The notes under the pieces were generated by a model, which did not search any database, was not told the origin of the DNA, and worked only from the letters and a program-made list of their open reading frames with translations. From Acidimicrobiaceae bacterium (GTDB taxonomy: Bacteria > Actinomycetota > Acidimicrobiia > Acidimicrobiales > RAAP-2), in the NCBI GenBank assembly GCA_003132205.1, contig PKWY01000045.1:36823-100822 (forward strand): a stretch of DNA of 64,000 bases, in the 5' to 3' direction. The position numbers and the translations under genes were made by a program. Positions 27,094 through 35,373 of the stretch are shown here, piece by piece. How positions within the stretch are numbered: the stretch's first letter is position 1; each line of letters opens with the position of its first letter.

Positions 27094-27137
27094 AGGGGAA
27101 ACCCTTACGAAGAGTGCCCTTCTGAGGGTTTATCCCT
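27094..27137. promoter_or_regulatory. Pair of palindromic boxes between kinase and PspC/LiaF genes
   Basis: AGGGGAAACCCT (27094-27105) and AGGGTTTATCCCT (27125-27137) share AGGG...CCCT ends and are inverted copies of one another. Their starts are 31 bases apart, about three helical turns. They sit midway in the 113-base divergent promoter region, so both genes could be controlled by one regulator, most simply the NarL-type protein encoded next door. Confidence 0.5.
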
Positions 27138-27175
27138 ATATCGTACGCAGCGACGAGGTTCTTAATATCGAGTTC

Positions 27176-28093
27176 ATGATCTCAGCCGAAGAACACCCCG
27201 AAGTGGCAGTCGCAGATGAAGCGCCCGAGGGGCTTCGTCGAAGCGTCACGAATCGAAAGATTGCCGGCGTCGCCGGCGGCATCGCCGAGCGCTTCGATAT
27301 CGACGCCAATGTCGTGCGCGTGATCTTCGTCGTGCTCACGTGCCTCTGGGGCCTCGGCGCCGCGGTGTATCTCGCGATGTGGGCCCTGGTTCCCCAGTCC
27401 GGGACTTCGTACGCATCCGACAGCGACGAATCCGCACCCGCCGAGCGGAAGGGATTCGGCTTACGAAGTGCCGTTCTTCTAGCGGCTGCGCTATGTCTCG
27501 GCCTTCTCTTCACGTCGGTCGCCCTCGGTGGCGCCCAATTCGCCAAGGGCCTGAGTCTGGTCTGGCTGGTCTTCCTCGTCGCGCTGGCCGTCCTTGCACT
27601 TCGTCGGCCGGTGCGTCGTTTTTCGCTGGCTCGTTTCGTCGCGGGCCTGTTCATCGCCGCCCTGAGCGTGGCCATCATCGGCTCGGGAATGGTGCTGGCG
27701 TACGTCTCGCTCGCCGGTGTTCCCGTCACCGGAGGAGCAGGTGCGGCGTCCTATCAGCCGGCGTCGTTCGTCCAGGTGCAACGAACATACCGGATGGCCT
27801 TTGGTGACATGACGCTCGATCTTCGTGCCGTCGACTTCGAAGGAAAGACCGTCGACCTCACCGCGACCGTGGCCATAGGGAGCTTGAACATCGAGGTTCC
27901 ACCCAACGTGGCGGTGAATCTCACAGCGGAGAGTGGCACGAGCAACATCAACTACCCGAACGGACAACGCAACTTCTACGCGGCGGCCGCCACGGGCAAG
28001 AAGGCATCGCATCTTGACCTCACCGTCAAGGTTGGAATTGGAGACATCAATCTGTACAGGGCTTCACCGGGCGCGGTTGCCGGGATGCAGTGA
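27176..28093 (+). CDS. PspC / LiaF-like (toast-rack) membrane protein
   Basis: A 305-residue protein. A PspC domain at ~18-75 (LRRSVTNRKIAGVAGGIAER with a following helix) is followed by a linker and three helices to ~190. A C-terminal beta-rich domain (~200-300) repeats GDMTLDLRAVDF, VAIGSLNIEVPPNV and VKVGIGDINLY, the repeating pattern of LiaF/DUF2154 toast-rack domains. Such proteins modulate or report envelope stress for adjacent kinases. The spacing and divergence from the PspC kinase suggest the two form a sensing unit. Confidence 0.85.
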   Translation: MISAEEHPEVAVADEAPEGLRRSVTNRKIAGVAGGIAERFDIDANVVRVIFVVLTCLWGLGAAVYLAMWALVPQSGTSYASDSDESAPAERKGFGLRSAVLLAAALCLGLLFTSVALGGAQFAKGLSLVWLVFLVALAVLALRRPVRRFSLARFVAGLFIAALSVAIIGSGMVLAYVSLAGVPVTGGAGAASYQPASFVQVQRTYRMAFGDMTLDLRAVDFEGKTVDLTATVAIGSLNIEVPPNVAVNLTAESGTSNINYPNGQRNFYAAAATGKKASHLDLTVKVGIGDINLYRASPGAVAGMQ

Positions 28094-28153
28094 CGTCGGC
28101 GGCGCGAACCGTCGGAGACGCCAGGTGCAAGGGTTGAGACCGTCCACCAGCCG

Positions 28154-28639
28154 TTGAGCCTCCACCGGCAGCGTTGGATGGTTCACTGGGGCCTGCTGGC
28201 AACCTTCGGGCCGTCGCTTCTGGTGCTGGTCCTAGGCACATCGCTCTTGGTCCATGAATTCGTGGGCGTCCTCTTCGCCGCCTGCGTGGTGATGGCCATG
28301 AGACAACGCCGACGAATCAGTGAGATCCTGATCCGGCATCTGAAGAGTCCACGTCAATGGCTCGTTCGTTTCGGTCGCCTTGCCTGGGCCGACGTGGCGC
28401 TCGCGTTGACAACCGCCAACGTCATCGTTTCGGGTTTCGTCGACATCGTTGCCGGTCGACCAGTATTCCTTTCGCTGCTCGGTCCGCGGGCGCGCATTCG
28501 GTGGCACTCATTGAGCGTGGTAATCCTTCTGGTGTTTCTCACCGTTCACGTGGTGAGGCGTTGCAAGAGCATGCGCGTCTCTCAGATCCGCTCGTCCGAT
28601 GCTTGCGTGGGTTTCCTCGCCGCTGCAACTGTGAAATAG
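28154..28639 (+). CDS. Four-helix membrane protein, DUF4405/cytochrome b561-like
   Basis: A 161-residue membrane protein with four helices. His residues are suitably placed at the helix ends (LLVHEFVGVLF; RWHSLSVVILLVFLTVHVVRR), as in DUF4405 or cytochrome b561-type proteins that may bind haem. The TTG start at 28154 keeps the RQRWMVHW segment before helix 1; ATG 28178 is an alternative. Its last 58 bases overlap the convergent methyltransferase gene. Confidence 0.6.
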   Translation: MSLHRQRWMVHWGLLATFGPSLLVLVLGTSLLVHEFVGVLFAACVVMAMRQRRRISEILIRHLKSPRQWLVRFGRLAWADVALALTTANVIVSGFVDIVAGRPVFLSLLGPRARIRWHSLSVVILLVFLTVHVVRRCKSMRVSQIRSSDACVGFLAAATVK

Positions 28640-29220
28640 CTCCAAGGTTTGGGTCCATGGGCGTAGCGCTGTTCGTTCCACAACGGTTCAAACCCGGCTG
28701 CAGTGACGAGAGCGAGCGGGCCTCGTGTGAGATGGCATCCATCCGCCAGGCGTCGCTCAAGCCCGTCAAGGCGGCGTTGCCACTTCGCGATCGAGGCGTC
28801 GGGGGCGATACCGTGCTCGAGGAAGTGGAGTTGACCACCTGGCTTCAGAATCCGATACACCTCGCGCAGGGCTTTGACAGGGTCGGGAATCGTGCAGAGG
28901 GTGAATGTGCAGAGGGCGCTGTCGCAACTTGAGTTCATCAGCGGTATTGCCTGTCCGTCAAGGCCAACATGGGTGATCGGAATCGACGAGGCTTCGATTC
29001 TCTTGCGCGCCAGTCTTCTGGAGAGTGCGGCTGGCTCTACGGCGTAGAGATGTCGAACCGACGATGGATAGTGCTCGATATTCGTCCCTGAGCCAAAGCC
29101 GATTTCGAGCACCGAGCCGGTGAGGCCGGCGCAGACTCTGTCGCGCCACGGCTTCAGACCGGACGAACTGCAGGTCCAGTCGACGAGACGAGGGAGAATG
29201 TAGTTCCGATAGAAGCCCAC
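28582..29220 (-). CDS. Class I SAM-dependent methyltransferase
   Basis: A 212-residue methyltransferase. SAM-binding motif I is VLEIGFGSGTNIEHY, motif II AVEPA, the acidic/aromatic post-motif SALCTFTLCTIPDP, and motif VI ILKPGGQLHFLEHG. The LEHG and the following WQRRLDGLERRLADGCHLTR segment resemble PmtA-like/UbiE-like lipid methyltransferases and METTL7-type proteins, so a lipid or small-molecule substrate is likely. Its 3' end overlaps the neighbouring gene. It is divergent from the gene at 29313. Confidence 0.85.
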   Translation of the reverse strand: MGFYRNYILPRLVDWTCSSSGLKPWRDRVCAGLTGSVLEIGFGSGTNIEHYPSSVRHLYAVEPAALSRRLARKRIEASSIPITHVGLDGQAIPLMNSSCDSALCTFTLCTIPDPVKALREVYRILKPGGQLHFLEHGIAPDASIAKWQRRLDGLERRLADGCHLTRGPLALVTAAGFEPLWNEQRYAHGPKPWSYFTVAAARKPTQASDERI

Positions 29221-29312
29221 GCCTAGAACCTATTCCCAACAGACAAGTGGTCGAAGTGAAGCGGCTTCGAAGTGAGGCCGAAGTTCCGGAGCGTCCAAAT
29301 TACACTCAGCCC

Positions 29313-29912
29313 ATGGGCAGCCGCGCGTCGAGATACGCCACCTTGAGTCAGATCTCGCTCGCCGCCTTTTCGGCACTGTGCGTGGCGATGCATCCTGGTC
29401 TTGTCCTCAAGTGGAACGAGGGCGGATTCAGCAACTACGGAATTCATATCAAGACCGTGATCCCCTACAGCCTGGCTTTCGGACTGTGCGCCTTCTTTGC
29501 GTTCAGGGCCGCGAGTTCACTCTCGAAGGAGGACCCGTCAGTTCGAGCCCTTCGGCATCTGCTCGGCGCCTACGGGGTCCTCATGCTGTTCACGTTGGCC
29601 AGCACCTACCCCTACAAGCTGAACACGCCGCTGAAGGATATTCACACGGCCGTGGGAATCGTCACGTTGCTCTTCGAGCCGATCTCGTCCGCATGGATGT
29701 ACGCGAGTCGACGGGGGCTCAAGTGGGACGGGTTCCTGCTCGCCACGGCGTTGGTCGGGCTGATTCTTGCGGTGGTTGATCTCGCGGGGATCCTGCACGT
29801 CTTGTTCTTGGCGCAAGTGTTCACGGGCGTCGGGTTCGGGTTTCTGTTGGTTCGCACGGTGAGTGGTGTGAGCACTTCGAAGGCATCCAAAGCGAAATCC
29901 ACTCCGTGGTGA
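29313..29912 (+). CDS. Hypothetical six-helix membrane protein
   Basis: About 199 residues with six hydrophobic helices. The outer loop EGGFSNYGIHIKTVIPYSLAFG and the DIHTAVGIVTLLFEPISSAWMY segment look conserved, and I have the impression of related actinobacterial proteins, but no function is known to me. ATG 29313 is preferred because it precedes a short basic N-terminus (GSRASRYATLSQ) and the first helix; the frame is open from 29247. The gene ends in a Ser/Lys-rich tail. Confidence 0.7.
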   Translation: MGSRASRYATLSQISLAAFSALCVAMHPGLVLKWNEGGFSNYGIHIKTVIPYSLAFGLCAFFAFRAASSLSKEDPSVRALRHLLGAYGVLMLFTLASTYPYKLNTPLKDIHTAVGIVTLLFEPISSAWMYASRRGLKWDGFLLATALVGLILAVVDLAGILHVLFLAQVFTGVGFGFLLVRTVSGVSTSKASKAKSTPW

Positions 29913-29988
29913 AGAGTGACTCCTTGGTCGTGATGAATGCTCCTGCATGATCGGGAGAGCTGGTGTTCGGCGGTGTTAGTTTCTCGCA

Positions 29989-30669
29989 ATGAAGCGGATC
30001 GGCTTGATAGGCGGGATTTCGTGGGAGTCGACTCGTTCGTACTACACGCAGCTCAATGAGCTGACGGCGCAGCGTCTCGGTGCGTGGCACCAGCCGAGGG
30101 TTCTCATCGACTCGCTTGACTTCAGCGAGATCGTCGCGCTTCAGAACGATGGTGATTGGCAAGGCTCGGCCGAAATCCTGCGCGACTCGGCTCGCCGCCT
30201 CGAGCGCGCCGGAGCGACGGTGCTGGCGATTTCGGCGAACACGATGCACGTGAACTACGAGGAGGTCGCCGGTTCTGTCGACATTCCGGTGCTGGACATC
30301 CGAGACGCAATCGTGTGGGAGCTTCGCGCGATGGGAGCTGACTCTCTTTCGCTCCTCGGGACCAAGTACCTGATGGAGAATGATTTCTACTCGTCGCACC
30401 TCGAACGCGCGCAGATCCGTGTGGTGAAGCCAACCAGATCTCAAGGCGAAGAATTACAGGCGATGATCTTCGAGGAGTTGACCCAAGGAATCGTCACCGA
30501 GACTTCAAGGGCAACCTTCCTGGAGATCGCCGAGGACTGTCGAAGCCGAGGTGGCGAAGTGGTCGGACTGTGTTGCACGGAGTTCGGAATGTTCTTCGGC
30601 GACGAAGAGGCGCCGTGGCGATTCGTTGATTCCACCGAGGCGCACGTGAAGGCCCTGTTGAACAACTAA
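29989..30669 (+). CDS. Aspartate/glutamate racemase-family protein lacking one catalytic Cys
   Basis: A 226-residue protein of the RacX/YgeA type. The N-terminus IGLIGGISWESTRSYY is typical. The C-terminal thiol is Cys196 in LCCTEFG. The first thiol, normally just before NTMH (CTNTMH or CNT), is replaced: residues read Ser82-Ala-Asn-Thr-Met-His. A two-base racemisation therefore looks impaired; the protein could act one-sidedly, as in decarboxylase or isomerase relatives, or be inactive. It stands alone with a short AT-rich leader. Confidence 0.85.
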   Translation: MKRIGLIGGISWESTRSYYTQLNELTAQRLGAWHQPRVLIDSLDFSEIVALQNDGDWQGSAEILRDSARRLERAGATVLAISANTMHVNYEEVAGSVDIPVLDIRDAIVWELRAMGADSLSLLGTKYLMENDFYSSHLERAQIRVVKPTRSQGEELQAMIFEELTQGIVTETSRATFLEIAEDCRSRGGEVVGLCCTEFGMFFGDEEAPWRFVDSTEAHVKALLNN

Positions 30670-30732
30670 GTAAACGCTCAGAGCCGCGCCAGGGTGACCT
30701 GACGCGGATCTCCGCCAGGTGGAGGTTCGGCT

Positions 30733-30957
30733 GATGGCGACTACCTCGGACGTCTTTGGAACCTTGAACACGGTGGCGACCCGGGTCAGGGCACCGTTGC
30801 TCGCGATGGCGTAGCAGTCGATGGTCCAGGCGCCGCCCTCAACGAACAGGGACTTGTTGTCGGGCGAGACCACCGAGTCGGAGGTTCCGTCGTGCGCCGT
30901 AGCCGCAACCGGCGTCACGATCGGGGGCGCTCGACTGGCGGTCTCCTCGCGCGAGCC
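30733..30957 (-). pseudogene. Beta-propeller (lactonase-like) fragment
   Basis: The minus frame reads TPVAATAHDGTSDSVVSPDN, a KSLFVEGGAWTIDCYAIAS strand set and NGALTRVATV. This is one to two blades of a 6-phosphogluconolactonase-like propeller (SPDG-ly-v pattern, with DVYAI replaced by DCYAI). No start, signal peptide or further blades are found, and the region is bounded by a racemase gene and a DUF3533-like gene. It is probably a relic. Confidence 0.45.
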
Positions 30958-30960
30958 GAA

Positions 30961-32040
30961 TCAAACAGACGATGACGCAGTTTGGACGCGATCCAGTCGA
31001 CGGTAGTGCCAGTGGCTACCGGCCACCGTCACGGCCACTCCACCAACGACGTAGAGAGCTACCACCAGCAAGTGGCCGCCAATGCCATCGGCGCCGAAGT
31101 AGACGATGCGCCGAACGGCGTCGGTACCGGCGCCGTTCGGCAGGGCCCCCGAAAGCGCCCGCCAGAAAGGCGGGAGCAGCGGGGGTTGAAAGGCGCCACC
31201 AGCCGAGGGGTTGCCGAGAATGACGAAGAGAAGGACGGTGATCCCGATTCCGAAGACTCCGAAGAGAACCTGGAACGCCATGGTGACTGTCGCCGAAGCG
31301 GCCACGATCATGGCTCCGAGAAGCCACAGCGCGACGAAGTGACCGGTCAAAGCGCCCAGCAGCTGGTCGATGACCAGCGCGCCGCCGAGCCCGGAGAGAA
31401 GGGCGTAAGGGACGATCGCCCCGAGGCGAAAGATCGCTCGTCGTGAGTTGGCGGGACGTGAACCTCGCGCGACGCCGAGCAGCGACGCGACTAAGTAGCC
31501 CCCGACGATCCAGCCAATGACGAGGTAGAAGCCGGCGAGACCGCTGCCGTCACCGGACTGTGCGGGAACCAGGTCAATGACGCTGACGGTCCGGTTGCTG
31601 CTGGCTTCAACTTGCTGGAACACCGTGGTCACCGCGGTTACGACCGATTCGCCGCCCGCGCTCGACACCAGGAGCTTGTCGACGCTACCCGCGGCGTCGA
31701 GGACGTACACCGCCGAAGTCTGGTCTGAGCGGAGTTGCTTCTCGCCATCGGCCAGACTGGCGACCGCGGTGGCCCTCAGCGGGTCAGTGCGAACGTTGTT
31801 GAGATCGGACACGATTTTGGCGCTGTACGGCGCGGGCGCTACGACCGCGACGGGAATCTCGTGGGGTTTCGGGGCATGAAAAGCACCGACGTAGGAGAGG
31901 ATGAACCCGAGTTGCAGGAACAGCACTCCAACGATGAGCGCGACGGTCCTGGGCTCGACGGCGTCGCGCCATTCCGACCAGAAGCGCTCCGTCACGTTCC
32001 CATATCCGCTTGGTTGGTTCTTCGGTTCGTTCGCGGTCAC
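30961..32040 (-). CDS. ABC-2/DUF3533-type membrane protein
   Basis: A 359-residue membrane protein. There is one N-terminal helix (TVALIVGVLFLQLGFILSYVGAF), then a soluble extracytoplasmic domain (~55-165) including PVAVVAPAPYSAKIVSDL. Five or six helices follow, with a FQPPLLPPFWRALSGALPNGAG segment like that of YhgE/Pip and SNG1/DUF3533 proteins. These belong to the ABC-2 permease-like group, often tied to resistance or export, but no ATPase gene is adjacent. Function unknown. Confidence 0.75.
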   Translation of the reverse strand: MTANEPKNQPSGYGNVTERFWSEWRDAVEPRTVALIVGVLFLQLGFILSYVGAFHAPKPHEIPVAVVAPAPYSAKIVSDLNNVRTDPLRATAVASLADGEKQLRSDQTSAVYVLDAAGSVDKLLVSSAGGESVVTAVTTVFQQVEASSNRTVSVIDLVPAQSGDGSGLAGFYLVIGWIVGGYLVASLLGVARGSRPANSRRAIFRLGAIVPYALLSGLGGALVIDQLLGALTGHFVALWLLGAMIVAASATVTMAFQVLFGVFGIGITVLLFVILGNPSAGGAFQPPLLPPFWRALSGALPNGAGTDAVRRIVYFGADGIGGHLLVVALYVVGGVAVTVAGSHWHYRRLDRVQTASSSV

Positions 32041-32117
32041 CGGACCCCTCGCTAGTTGAAAGACTGCGCCGGCAATAGCCAGATGCTACGCCGATGCTTC
32101 TCGAGGAGGACCGGTCG

Positions 32118-32834
32118 TCAGACGGGCGTGGTGAGCCGCGTGCCAGCGGGCAGTTCCTCGCGTCCGTTTCTGGTGAGGAGCCAAACCGACCGTTGACCCT
32201 GCACCGTCCAGTCGACGGGTCCGCCGACGAGCGCGGTGTCCTCATCGATTCCCACCACGGTCACCAGCGGATCATGGGGAAGGAGAAAGCGAGTCACCAG
32301 GTCCGGCATTCTCGCCGCGAAGGCATCGAAGTGGGGGATAACCCGCATGTGGGGAAGCAGGGCCAAGCCGTCGGTCCCTCCCTTTTGAGGGTGTCGAAGC
32401 GAAGGCACCCATGACGTCATCGCCATCGCCCCGGCGCTGCAGCCCGCAAGGGCGGCGCCAGCGCGCCAGGCATCGACGATTGCTCGCCACACGGCTGTCC
32501 CGCGCAGCGTGTCCGCGAGGTAGCCCGGGTTGCCTCCGGACAGGTAGATCAGTCCTGCTCCCGCGACCTGCGCGGCGAACACCTCGTCGTCGGCGTCGGA
32601 TCGGTCGTTCACCGCGAGTATCACCGGCACCACGCCGAGTCGCTTCGCTTGGGCGGTGCCCAAGTCGTGCCAGTACTCGACGACCGAGGGTCCGTCTGGA
32701 ACCGCCGCGGTGGCGAGCTGAACGTAGCGGGGCGGGCGTCCTTCGAGAAGACCCGCCTCGAGGTCAGCCATCTGGGGCAGGTACTCGCCCGAACCGACCA
32801 GCGCGAGTGGGCCGGGGCCAGAAGTTGCAGTCAT
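32118..32834 (-). CDS. Peptidase S51-family (cyanophycinase/dipeptidase E-like) protein
   Basis: A 238-residue class I glutamine-amidotransferase-like hydrolase. The nucleophile elbow is GCSAGAMAM with Ser133, typical of S51 (dipeptidase E and cyanophycinase). LIYLSGGNPGYL supplies the oxyanion region, and VVGIDEDTALVGG is the C-terminal conserved block. ATG 32834 starts a short tail before the LALVGSGEYL strand; a start at 32876 would add 14 non-conserved residues. Substrate unknown; no cyanophycin synthetase is nearby. Confidence 0.82.
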   Translation of the reverse strand: MTATSGPGPLALVGSGEYLPQMADLEAGLLEGRPPRYVQLATAAVPDGPSVVEYWHDLGTAQAKRLGVVPVILAVNDRSDADDEVFAAQVAGAGLIYLSGGNPGYLADTLRGTAVWRAIVDAWRAGAALAGCSAGAMAMTSWVPSLRHPQKGGTDGLALLPHMRVIPHFDAFAARMPDLVTRFLLPHDPLVTVVGIDEDTALVGGPVDWTVQGQRSVWLLTRNGREELPAGTRLTTPV

Positions 32835-32956
32835 CGCGTCCTCCGCCTGATTGGACGCCGTACGAAGTCCAATCAAAGATTAATGAGTCCGGAATCATTT
32901 CGTGCTGCTCGATCCGGTCTGCCCGGGCAAAGCAACGGACGGTCTCATCACCTTTA

Positions 32957-33952
32957 ATCGAGAGGGTTTCTTTCGCGACGGGACTCGCCTACGAGCCCGG
33001 CCGCTACAGCGATGGCGAGGATGTCAATGCCCTCGCGGGCGTTGTCGCCCGCCACGGAGGGATCTACGCGTCGCACATGCGCAACGAGGCCGGCCAACTG
33101 CTCGAGAGCGTGCGCGAGACTATCGACGTCGGCAGAGCCACCGGAGTGAGGGTTCGGATCTCGCACTTGAAGGCCATGGGTCGAGATAACTGGGGCAAGG
33201 TCACGGCCGCGCTTGCGCTCATTGACGAGGCGCGCGGCGAAGGCATTGACGTGCGTGCCGATCAGTATCCCTACACGCGAGGGAGCACCATCCTCGAGCA
33301 GCTCCTGAGCGGTGGGGCCCTAAGCGGCACCGGTCCTTACGGCGCGATGAGCGCCGAGGACCTGTTGGTCGCGGGAGCGGGACCGCGCGTGGAGTGGGTG
33401 GGCAAGACCGTGGCGGAGCTCGCGACCCTCTGGAGAACCGACACGATCGATGCCTGCACCCGGATGGTCGCAGAAGTTGGTCGCGATTGCATCATCATCC
33501 AGAACACGCTCAGCGAGGATGACCTGCGAACCGTGATGGGCCACTCCGACGTGCTGATCGGTTCGGACGGCGTGCCGCTGGGCGAGCGACCACATCCACG
33601 CCTCCATCACACGTTCCCGCGCGTGCTGGGCGAGTACGTGCGAACGCAGGGAACGCTTTCGCTGTCCGACGCGGTTCACCGCTTGACCGGACTGTCGGCG
33701 CGTCACTTCGGGCTCAAGGGGCGAGGAGTGGTCACAGCGGGATCGAGCGCCGATATCGTGGTGTTCGACCCCGCCACAATCGCGGACACTGGAACCTACG
33801 AGGATCCGACGTCCGCGCCGCGCGGAGTAACCCACGTGCTTGTAAACGGAAGGTTCGTGGTTCGAAGCGCCAGCCCCACGTCCGAACGACCGGGCGAAGT
33901 GATTCGCCGGGGCCGGGCGTCTAACTCTCGAGGGCGACCTTCGCGCCAATGA
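32957..33952 (+). pseudogene. N-acyl-D-amino-acid deacylase, 5'-truncated
   Basis: The frame shows the C-terminal ~330 residues of a D-aminoacylase (amidohydrolase fold). Segments in order are FATGLAYEPGRYSDGEDVNA, GGIYASHMRNE, RVRISHLKAMGRDNWGK, VRADQYPYTRGST, SDVLIGSDGVPLGERPHPR and a C-terminal ADIVVFDPATI barrel strand. About 190 N-terminal residues, including the HxH metal site, are missing, and no start codon fits; upstream bases belong to the S51 gene region. It therefore cannot form a normal enzyme. The 3' end overlaps the convergent membrane-protein gene by 32 bases. Confidence 0.8.
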
Positions 33953-34733
33953 TCGGCATGCTGAGCATCCGCTTCACGTTCGGTAACGAGTCCACCAGCT
34001 GGACAACGAGCTGCACGATCAACGCGACGCCGAGCGCCGCGAGGAATGCGGTCCAGACGTTGCCAGTGCGAAGGAACTCGGTGAACGCGAAGATCGAAGC
34101 CACGTAGGAGAACGATCCTTTCGCCACGCCCTGGAGGAAGCGTGACGAGGCATCGGCACCGAGCTCCTGGTGGGTCACGAAAGCCATGACCATGCTCATG
34201 ACGGGAAACGCCGCCGCGAGGCCCGCGAGTCCGGGGCCGATCCTGCCCGCCGATGAGATCAAGAGAAAAGTGAAGCCCGCCGACAGCACGACACGTAGCA
34301 CGAGACGATGGCGACCATTCTGCGTTGGCTCGGGCCTGGAGCGTGGCCAGTAGCGAAGGGCGACGGCGAAACCGGCCATCGCGAGCAGGCCACCGAAGAG
34401 GGTCGAGAAGGCGAAGAGATGGATGACGGCGGCGGTGACAACGAATGCTCCGAGGGCGCCAAACAACGTGAGCGACGGCGAGAGTCTCGTCGCCAGTTGG
34501 ACATACACGAGCATGACGGTCACCTCGGCGAGTGATCCAATGAGGTCAGCGTTGGACATTGATGTCGCGAACGAAGTGCCGTGTTGGAGCGTGACCAGGA
34601 CGAGCATGGGAAGGCTCGTGAGGGGAAGGCCGATAATAAGGCCGCTGATCGCGTGTCCAAAGCGGCGTTGCGCGAGGGTTCCGGCGATGACAGCGAGCGG
34701 GGCAATGATGAGGCGTAGTAATAAGAAAAGCAT
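33921..34733 (-). CDS. Membrane protein paired with Lrp regulator
   Basis: A 270-residue polytopic protein with about eight helices, beginning MLFLLLRLIIAPLAVIAGTL. GHAISGLIIGLPLTSLPMLVL and GPGLAGLAAAFPVMSMVMAFVTHQ form two similar halves (G-glIxGlP / aGLAAAFPvMs), which suggests an internal repeat like that of transporters. ATG 34733 is preferred over an in-frame TTG 34763. It is divergent from an Lrp/AsnC gene, an arrangement common for amino-acid exporters, so export of an amino acid is a reasonable but unproven guess. Confidence 0.72.
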   Translation of the reverse strand: MLFLLLRLIIAPLAVIAGTLAQRRFGHAISGLIIGLPLTSLPMLVLVTLQHGTSFATSMSNADLIGSLAEVTVMLVYVQLATRLSPSLTLFGALGAFVVTAAVIHLFAFSTLFGGLLAMAGFAVALRYWPRSRPEPTQNGRHRLVLRVVLSAGFTFLLISSAGRIGPGLAGLAAAFPVMSMVMAFVTHQELGADASSRFLQGVAKGSFSYVASIFAFTEFLRTGNVWTAFLAALGVALIVQLVVQLVDSLPNVKRMLSMPIIGAKVALES

Positions 34734-34753
34734 GCATCCATAATATTTGTCAA

Positions 34754-34845
34754 TGAGCCTCAAATGACTCGGAACAGTCTCTATACTAACGCGAATGACC
34801 GTATAATTGATGTATTAACTATGTTGAGCCTCGTTTTCAGAGGCT
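34754..34845. promoter_or_regulatory. Divergent control region with repeated TGAGCCTC and leader hairpin
   Basis: This is an AT-rich stretch between the membrane gene and lrp. TGAGCCTC occurs at 34754-34761 and again at 34825-34832. A perfect TATAAT at 34802-34807 is a likely -10 for lrp, although no good -35 is seen. AGCCTC-GTTTTCA-GAGGCT at 34827-34845 can form a six-base-pair hairpin in the leader, just before the ribosome site GGAGGGAGGAGG. Confidence 0.45.
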
Positions 34846-34866
34846 TCATCGGAGGGAGGAGGAAAA

Positions 34867-35307
34867 ATGGACGACATTGACCGTCAATTACTGGAAGCCC
34901 TGATTGATGACGGCCGTTTGAGCTACCAGCAACTCGCCGCTCGGGTGCACCTGAGCTCCAACAGCACCGCGGACCGCGTCCGTCGGCTACGCCAAACCGG
35001 GGTGCTCGAAGGGTTCCACGCCGAGCTCAATCTGGCCGCGCTCGGGCGCACGCTCCACTCGCTCACGGACATCAAGCTGAAGGAGTCGATTGACCGGCAC
35101 GAGTTCGAGCGCGACCTGAACGGCGTGCCTCAGGTCCTGAGCGCAATCCACACCACCGGCGAATTGGACTACCAGCTCTGGATCGTGAGTCGAAGCACCG
35201 ACGAGCTGCAGTCGGTTGTCGATACCCTTCGTCAACTGGGCGCCCGGGACGTGCAGAGCCGGATCGTGCTCGGAGAGATCAAGTACAACCCGGCGCGGCT
35301 CCTGTAG
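34867..35307 (+). CDS. Lrp/AsnC-family transcriptional regulator
   Basis: A 146-residue regulator. The AsnC-type helix-turn-helix is at residues 3-60 (DIDRQLLEALIDDGRLSYQQ, then VHLSSNSTADRVRRLRQTGV). The ligand-binding RAM domain is at ~70-140, with HTTGELDYQLWIVSRST as the usual G-x-x-D-y loop. The recognition helix contains NSTADRVRRL. It has a very strong ribosome binding site. The target is probably the divergent membrane-protein gene and itself, by context. Confidence 0.92.
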   Translation: MDDIDRQLLEALIDDGRLSYQQLAARVHLSSNSTADRVRRLRQTGVLEGFHAELNLAALGRTLHSLTDIKLKESIDRHEFERDLNGVPQVLSAIHTTGELDYQLWIVSRSTDELQSVVDTLRQLGARDVQSRIVLGEIKYNPARLL

Positions 35308-35373
35308 CGAATCTTCCCTCTGCACTTTTCACCGGGTTGAACGAGGCGTATGGTGGAAGCGAAAGGGGTATTC

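Noticed and set aside
32411..32956. In-frame 5' extension of the D-aminoacylase frame
   Set aside because: It is antisense to the S51 peptidase gene and encodes an Arg/Pro/Ser-rich sequence unrelated to amidohydrolases.
34745..34750. TTGACA on the minus strand as a -35 for the membrane gene
   Set aside because: A matching -10 would fall inside the coding sequence, so it cannot serve that gene.
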